Position numbers and translations under genes: made by a program. A DNA stretch of 10,630 bases, from contig JAEWST010000070.1 in the NCBI GenBank assembly GCA_023398105.1, forward strand, positions 1 through 10,630. Reading direction: 5' to 3'. This document shows, one piece after another, positions 1 to 9,000 of the stretch (its first letter is position 1; every line of letters starts with the position of its first letter). Origin of the DNA: Bacillota bacterium (lineage in GTDB: Bacteria; Bacillota; Clostridia; Acetivibrionales; DSM-1351). Below the pieces are notes generated by a model that saw only the letters and a list, made by a program, of their open reading frames with translations, was not told where the DNA came from and made no database searches.

Positions 1-3000
1 GACTTACGAAGGGAGCAAACTATATTTCTATAAAGGCAGTTGATGCAGCAGGGAACGAAAGTGAAGTAAAACTGCTAATAATAAAAATTGGAAATGGAAT
101 TCCAGGAACGCCATCAATTCGCAGTAAAACACATCCATATGCAAACACGGTTTTTGATGCTGTCAAAAACAGAAATCCTATATTTCTTATTACTCCAAAC
201 AATCCTGACCTACTAGACACAAAGGAATATATATATACTTTAAAAAAGGGCGAGCATATCATAGTAGACAGCCAGAGAACAGCACAGCCCCAAATACAAT
301 TCACAGAGCTTGAAGATAATATTATAGATGAATTTTATGAGCTGACTGTGTTGACAGTGGGAGGAAATAACAAGGTAAGTGAAAAGCCTGCTAAATACAT
401 ATTCAGAATAGACTCAATACCACCTGATAGGCTTACTGTTACTTCAGAAACTCATACTGTTGAGGGAGAGTGGTATAAGGAAGCACTTGCAAGGTTTGAG
501 TGGAACAAGCCAGTTGATTTTACAGGAGTAAGATCCTACTATTATAAACTTGACAGCAAAGTGATTGGAATAAATGACACAAAGGGCTGGGCAGTAAGTG
601 AAGATACATATGCAGCAGTTGACCTCCTTTCGGTGCATCAAAGTGAAGCTAAGAACGGGGAATGCTATTTTGCAGTATGGGCGGAGGATTATTCAGGAAA
701 TATACAGTTTGACACTATGAAGGTGTTATTTGATATAGAAAAGCCATATCTATCAGAGGCAGATGGTGAAACACTTACGGCGGTACTTCCTGAAGATCTC
801 AAAAACTGTATAAATTTATCATGGTCAGAGGCAAGGGACAATGTTGCAATTGACGATATTGCTCTTTGTATATCAGATACTCCAAAGAGCCTTGAAACAG
901 CTTCTTGGATATATAAAGCTAAAACGGATACTTATCATCTTTTTACTGAGCTTGATAATGAAAAAACATATGTCATTAAGCTGAAAATAAGCGATATGGC
1001 AGGAAATACACGTACATATTTAAAAACTGCAAAAGCAGACGGAACCACTCCGGCAGCCATTACAATAGATTATTCAACTAATATTGCTGGTTATACTGTA
1101 GAAGGCTCATCAAGCATTGATGGCAGCGGAAGTACGGCAGTGCTTGTTGTTCCATCTTCACTTGGTGCAGCAATTGACAGAATTCCTTTTGACGAAAAGA
1201 TAATAATTGAGGGCGGTGAATTTGTATCAGGAGAAAGCAATCAAACTTTTAGCCTCAATCTACACGGCTTCAATATGCAGGTAAAGGGTATTCTTCTTAA
1301 TCAAGCAGGTCTTACCCTTAAGGAAGTAAGCGTAAGACCTGCTAATTCAAGCACAGACATAATATTAAAAAATGTAAGAATATCAGCTCCGCCCGCTTTT
1401 GCAATAATAAAGAGCGATGTTTCAGACACAGAAATACAGGAATACAAGCTTTCAGATTTTGAATTTAGTAGTATAGCAAAGTCTGGCTTTCAATCAAATC
1501 AGTGGGTCATTTATGATGGAAAGCTAAACGCAAAGAGCTTCAACTGTTTTACACAGGAGAAGGAAGCTAAAAACTATCTGCTGCCCATAAAGAATGTTGC
1601 TTTTTCTGCTGATGGAAAGCTAAAAAGTGGAATGATAGCTACAGATTTCATACTAGAGTATGGAAAAAACCGCTACATAATAGAAGAAGGTAACTGCTTG
1701 TTTAAAAACGGACAGCTACTAATAAATAAAGCAAGCATAGGAGAAAGCAATGTAAGTCTTTTATATTTCAAGGTGACCAAGGATGGGATACCTGTGGAGG
1801 AGGAGGGCTTCAAGTTTGAAATCAAAGAGGGAGCTGCTTCAAGCCAGTTGCAATTGGAGGGCTTGAAATTTAATAATGGGCATTTAGTGCTTACAAAGGG
1901 AATAGTAAATACCAATGTTGGAATAAAAATGCTGCTGGAGAATTTAGCAATAGAGGAAGGTATAATTGTATATTCTGAAAGCGGTATTAAGCTTATTCTA
2001 TCAGATACCTTCAATCCACTTTTTGCAAGTAAGGAAATCAAGGTTTCTGAATTTAAAACTGACCTTGAAGGAAAAAGTCTGGAGGCAAAGCTTCAGCTAG
2101 GCGAGCTTAAAGGAATAGCTGGTGGATACTACACACTAAAAGCTGGCAGTATTTATCTTAAAGCCGACAAGAACGAAATAACAACAACTTTACAGGGTGA
2201 AATAGAGCTTGGAAAGGACAATGGAACAAATTTTGAGGAGGTAATATTACAAATTACCCAAGCTGAATTAGATGAGGATTGTAATATATTAAGTCTAAAA
2301 GCCACAACAAATGACATTCCCCAAATAGATGCGTTAAAAAATACCAAATTCTATAATGGTTTACTATACATGGCATATAATTCGCAAATTAGTGAGCTTC
2401 CTGAATTAGGTATTGAGGGAAATATAGATATACCAGGTATTGTGCAGATTATTACAAACGGAAAGGGTTTACCTATTAATAAGATTATATTCAATCAGGA
2501 GGGAGAGCTGGATTTATTTAAGGTAAGTGCAGTTAAATCTTCTGACGAAATAACAAAAGGATTTTTTACAAGCATAGCTGATGACGAAGGAAACACCTTC
2601 AAGGGTGTTGTTATATCAGCGACCTATGATTCAGAAGCAGACGACATAATATACGAAATGTCAGGAAATTTTGCACTTTCAGATAGTTTTCCAGGACAGT
2701 TCCCTGGTAATGAAATATATATAGAAAAAATGTATTTTGACTGCAATGGAAATATATACGGAATAAATGCACAAAGAACTCTTCCGCCAAAGCTTGATTT
2801 TATGGGGAAAGCTGTATTAGAAAACGGAACAGTAAGCTTGGAGGTTAATGAAAGTAAAACAGATTTTGATATTGTATTTAAAGGAAGATTGAGAATTGCT
2901 ACAAATATAAAGGAGCTAAGTGAGCTATATATTGATGTAGAACGTCTTAGCTTTACAAGGAATGGAGTAATTAAGCAGGTAATAGCAGGAAGAAGAATAG

Positions 3001-6000
3001 ACGGAATACAAACCTTTATAGATAATATAAGCTTAAAGGATGCACAAATAAGTGCATATACTGATAGCTTCCAAAAGAAGCTGATAGTATCGGTAAACGG
3101 AACAGTAGTATTTACGCTCGATGCAGGAGAAGTTTATGTTCCTGCGATGGAATTAAACGTAAATAAGCTGCTCATCAACCAGGACGGCAATATTGAGGAT
3201 ATGAGTATTGGTGCAAATCTTCCTGGTACACGCCCATTTATTGGAAGAAGTATTCTTAGGGATGTCGGGGTAGTTGTTACAAAGGATACAGATAGTACAT
3301 TGGTGGCTGACTTGAAGGGACAAGTTATAGTTCCTCAATTTATAAATGAAAAGGATTTATTACTTGAAGTAAATAAATTTTCAGTAGAGCAAAACGGCTC
3401 AATAAGAGCAATGGATATAAGAGGAAGTATTCCTGGAGAGGAAAATTTTCTGGGAGGAACTAAACTTAAGGATTGCAGTGCGGGCTTGATTAAGGATAAT
3501 AAGGACACACCTGTTCAAATTGACCTTGGAGGAACAATCATATTGCCTGAAATGGAAATACAAAGTCTTTCACATCTTGAATTGCAAATACAAAGCCTGC
3601 GTTTTGATATGCATGGCGACCTCAAAAGGGTGTCGGCTGCACTTCAATTTCAGGAGGAATTTGAACTAATAGATGGAGTAAAGCTTAGAAATGCCAGAAT
3701 AGAGCTTTCGGGAGAAGAGGGTAAAACATATCAGATAGGCATAAGTGGTTCTATGCTTATGGCTTCATCAGCACCAGGAAATCTTGCAGGAGCTGAGCTG
3801 ACAATAAATAAATTTATATTTGACGTTGATGGAAACCTTATTGCACTAGATGCTCAATTAGGGCTTGAAAATGTAGATTTAATAGGAACAGTAAAAATAA
3901 AAGATGGTCTTGTTAAGGTATTAAAGCCAGAAATAGGAAGAGTGGAGTTCACAATATCAGGTAATTTATTGTTGCCTGAAACGGCACCAGGAAACTTGAA
4001 AGCTGCTGAAATACCTATAAAAATCTTCAAAATAGACACAAGCGGAGATATAAAAGCCTTTGAGGCAAGCGTAATACTGAAGGGTGATAGAAAACTGTTT
4101 GGAGATATTGTTAGAGCAAAGGATTTGCAAATAAATGCAAGCTTCACTGATGAGAAGGAAATGGAATTTGGAATTAACGGTGAAGTTCTCTTTAATGGAG
4201 CTGCATCTGACAGCGGCGGTTTTAATATGGTATTAAGAGCATTTACAGTAACCCAGAGTGGGGCAATCAAGGCACTAGACCTGTCTGCAGAAAATGTCAA
4301 TGCAAGTCTGTTCGGGCTTCTTGATTTGAGTAATGGCACAGTAAAGGTTATTAAAGATAATAACACAGGAGATAATCTGATTGATATTAAAGGAATAATA
4401 ACTGCTGGCTCAAAGCTTCCAGAGGGGCTGCCTGGCACAAATATTTCACTACACAGCTTGGTTATTGACTTAGATGGAGGAATTAAAGAGTTTGAAAATA
4501 CTATAGGTGAAATATCAATATATTCGGGAATGAAGCTTAAAAATGGTAAATTCTATGTTGAAAATGAAGCCTCAAACTGGATTGTCGGTATAAGTGGACA
4601 GATAATACTTGGAGCATCCTTTCCAAAGGATTTCAGAGAAAAGGTTATAAATATAGAACAATTCAAGCTAGATAAGCAGGGAAATATACATGCACTCAAA
4701 ATGGGGCTTGAAGGAATAAACACAGACTTTTATGATGCTTTGTATGTCAAAAACAGTAGCTTTTCAGCTATTAAGGATAATAATTCGAGAGGAATTCTCT
4801 GGAGTATTACAGGAGATGTTTCACTTGGAAGTATGTTTTCTGAAAGTATTTGTAGCAAAGAAATAGAACTTAATAGATTCACAATATCAACAAAAGGCGA
4901 AATTAAGGAATTAAATGCCTCCATTAATGGAACAACAACTTTTGATATTTATTGTAATATCAAAGCTATTGCAAATAAAATCAATATATCAATGGATGGG
5001 CTTAGTGTTGAGGGCAGTGTTGAATTTCCGTCAAGCTTCCCCGTTGGGCTTGCAAATACTCAGATATTACTGAGAAAGCTTGAACTTGGTTGGAAGGGTT
5101 CAATTAAAGACATAGAAGCAGTTATAGGTCATATGGAAATAAAGCCTGCTGGCTTCAGGGTTGGAATTGACAATTTATCAATTGAAGAGGAAAAAGTGAG
5201 CATCGGGAAGTGTACACTTATATTACCGAGTAATATGAACAACAAGCAGCTTGGTATTCAAAATGCCACTATTGATAAAAATGGAAGATTCTCTGGTGAG
5301 TTTATAGTGTCTGATATGGAACATGATTTTGGCTTCGGCACATTAAATCTGACAGGAATATCACTTGATATTGACTCAAAACAGATAGCCTTCAAAAAAG
5401 CTACGCTTGTTTTTTCTAAAGATTTAGGCAATGTTAAGGTAGGTCTTAACGGTGTAAAAATAGAGCCTGATGGAATGCGTTTTACAGGTGGAGCTTTCAA
5501 AATTCCTAATATGAAGATTTCAGAGGCATTAGCAATTCAGAATGCATATCTTGATTTTAACTTTAGCAAGGATTTTTATCTTGAAGGAGGAGCAAACGTA
5601 GTACTTGCTAACATGGGAAGCTTTGCGGGCAAGGTTTCCTTTGTGAAAAGAAGCAGTACTTATCCAATAGGATTAAAGTATGCTGAATTTACCTTTTCCG
5701 TACCACGACCTGGAATACCAATTGCAAATACAGGCTTGTTTATTAATACTATAACTGGCGGTATGGCATTTGGTGCTCCTAACGATGTGCCTTCACAGCT
5801 TAGGTGGATGTTTCAAAGTGGTATGAGAATAAAGATGGGAGTTGGCTTTCAGGATAGGACTGGAGGAAATGTTGTAAAGGGAAATGCAACCATGTGGCTG
5901 GATATAAAAAATGCATCAATGGCTATGAAGGGAAATGTTAGAGTTCTAAGTGGTCTTGCAAGTGGAGAAGCTCTTAGTGCGATATCTAAAAAAGGAATGT

Positions 6001-9000
6001 CTGGAATTGTTAATCTTGAAATGTCCTATGCAAGAGGACAGGTGGAGTTTTACTTTTTCAATTATAACGGTTCTCCAAAAGTAAGCGGAAGCGGAAGACT
6101 TTCCATTGGTATCAGGAAAGGAACAATACTAAGTAAAACCTTTAAAGTAAAGATATTTAGAAAAAAAATTAAGAAGACAATAAATATTCCATCCAGTGAC
6201 TATTGGGTATCTGGAATTGGTGCTGATTTTGGAATGTTTACAAATGGACGGAACGGAGTTTCTGCATATATTAGTGTTCCAGTATGGGGGAGAGTAGGAA
6301 TCTATGTATCAAAGTCTAGCTTTGATATAGGAAATATCAGTTCATATAATATATACAGACCAAATGGCATTGCTTTTAAGCGAAGTGACTATTTGCTTGA
6401 TGGCTTCTATGCAAAAAACATGTCAACAGAAGATGATGATGAAGATGATGATATGCAGGGGGTATCTGATTTACGGTTTAATGTAACTGGAAACAATAGT
6501 ACACCTGTTGAAAGAATTGTAGTAACAGCTGTGGGACTAGAGCCAAGTCAGGAAATTAGACTGGTTTCACCGTCTAGAAAAAGATATGGCATTGGAAGCC
6601 CAAATGTGGAGGCATCCATAGAAGATGATATACTGCTTCTTGCATTATTAAAGCCTGAGTTTGGAGAATGGAAAATTGAGGTGTTAGGAGGAACTGGTAG
6701 CAGTGTGCCAAGCTTTGAGGTATTCGGCGTAAATGCTGCTCCTGAAATCAGTGTTGAAAATCCTAAAATACAGGGCGAAACAGTTGATATAAAGGGTAGT
6801 GCAATTAATTCTGCAAAGGGAGATATAGTTGAAATATATTTCTCTGAAAATTCTGATTCATATACAGGTGCTCCAGTAGCAGAAGCAAAAATTGATGAAA
6901 ACGGAAAGTATAGTACTACTGTGGATCTTACAAAAATAGCAAATGGAAGATATTATGTATTTGCAGTATTAAATCCAGCATCAGGCTTGCCTGCAGTGCA
7001 TAGCTTAGCTAAGGAGACATTAACAGTCAACCTTGTAGCTCAGAAGCTAAAGCCTGTAAAAGCCTTTATTGCAGCAGAAAACAAAGAAGGAAATATTGAA
7101 ATAAAGTTTGAGGATGTAAATGGAGATAGAGCTAGAGGTTTTAACCTTTATGTAGAAAATGAAGCAAGCAAGGAAATTGAAAAATTGAATCTGGGTTATG
7201 TTACTGATACATATATTTCTGGATATGAAAAGGGAAGCACGTTGAAGATAAGCGTAGTTCCTTATGACAATGATAATATGGAAGGTGACAGATCGAAAGT
7301 AATTGTATTAGCTATAGGCAGCCAAAAGCAAAGCGAAAATGTTTTTGAACAAACATCAGAGGAGCTAAAAGTAAATGTAGTAAGAGGAATGTCAGCTGAC
7401 GGTAGTATAAAGCTCAAAAACAGTCTGCCGAAAAAAACCGATACTGCTTTTGATTATGCAGATATTAAGCTGCTTGATTCTCCAGAAGGAATTAATGTTT
7501 CCTTTGAAAACACCATAAACATTGCACAAGCTGAGTCTGATATTGATTTCAATGTAGAGGGCTATGAAGTAGGTGACTATATTGTAAATGCAATAGTTGA
7601 AAACAGAGGTAATAGAGAAATATGCAAAAAGATTAAAATAATTATAAAAGTAACTAGACCTGATATTAATGTAGAGGACACTGAACTTGAAATAGAAGGT
7701 AATGAAGCTACGGAAGTAGAGGTTGAAGGAAGCAACTTTGATGAGAATGTCAAGGTATACTTAAATAACACACTTCTTGAAGCTTTAGAGTCAGATGATA
7801 CTATAATGAAGGTATCTATACCAGAGAAATTGAGCTATGGGGAGCATAAATTGAGGGTTGTTGGAGGAAATGGTGATGAACATCTTGTAACTCTTGAGGT
7901 ACTTGAACCTCTATTAATAATAACTCCTTCAAGAATAAAAGCATATTCTAATTTTGGAGCAACTGAGCTTTTCAGCTTTAAGGGGCAAAGTATAAATGGG
8001 TTTAAAGGAAATGCAAAGCTTACAGTTGATATTCCCGAAGGCTGGACTGCTAATTTTGACAAGGATACAATTAGCAGTGATGAAACATGTAAGCTGAGCA
8101 TAAAGATTCCAAAAGATATATCAAGTGGGGAATATACTGTGAATGTAAGTTCTGATAATGGTCAGAAAATACCATTAAGTATATACGTATACTCAAATAG
8201 TAAGCCTGAGCCTTATATTTCGGGAATTTCAGATAATAAGGGTATTTCTGGAGATAAAATAGTAATATATGGTGGAAACTTTATGAATTCCTGCAAAGCA
8301 CTTATTGGAGGAAGGGCTGTACCAGCTGTTATTCGTTCAGAAAATGAAATAGAGCTTGAAATAAAGGAAAATACAATATCTGGTGATATAGTGATTACTG
8401 TTAATGGGCGAGGATATACTATTGGAAAATTTAATATGATGTCTGAAGTGTTCTTGAATGTTAGAGATGATAAGACAAGCATTACAGGTTCTCGAATAGA
8501 ATTGTGGAGTATGGAATATGATGCAGGCAGCATATACTACCGCATTAATTATGGCTCGTACAAGCAATACACTGAAGGCTTCATACTAAGCCCTGGCAAT
8601 AATAGAATAGAAGCATACAGTGTAGACTCAAAGGGTATCAAAAATGCCAGCAAGATTTGGAGTGTAAAATCTAAAATAAAATATAATAGTAGTAAAAATG
8701 TTTTTAAAGATATTAATGGACATTGGGCAGAGCAAAGCATACAAAGGTTATATGAAGAAGGCTTGCTTGCAGGATATCCAGATAAAACTATCAGACCTGA
8801 GAAGGAAATGTCAAGAGCTGAGCTACTAATGATGATTATAAAGATACTAAATCTTGAGCCATCAAAATATGAAGCTGTTGATTTAAAAAATGTAACATTT
8901 ATTCCAAAGTGGTTAAACAAAGGCTATATTAAAACAGCTATTGATAAAGGGATATTAAAAGTCAATAAGAATAGCATACTTCGGTTAGACGAAAAAGTTA

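Noticed and set aside
348..350. GTG as the start codon of the giant gene
   Set aside because: The same frame is open through position 3 and encodes Ig-like sequence upstream; there is no RBS or signal peptide at 348.
3854..4438. 194-codon minus-strand frame inside the giant gene
   Set aside because: It is antisense to well-defined protein repeats, has Ser/Pro/Leu-rich shadow composition, and no RBS or domain was seen.
1977..5309. Recent DNA-level tandem duplication
   Set aside because: Copies match only as protein patterns; apart from short shared words, the DNA is not repeated, so the array is ancient.
8549..8920. 123-codon minus-strand frame opposite the SLH region
   Set aside because: It overlaps clear SLH coding sequence; the hydrophobic composition comes from complementing Lys/Asn/Glu-rich codons.
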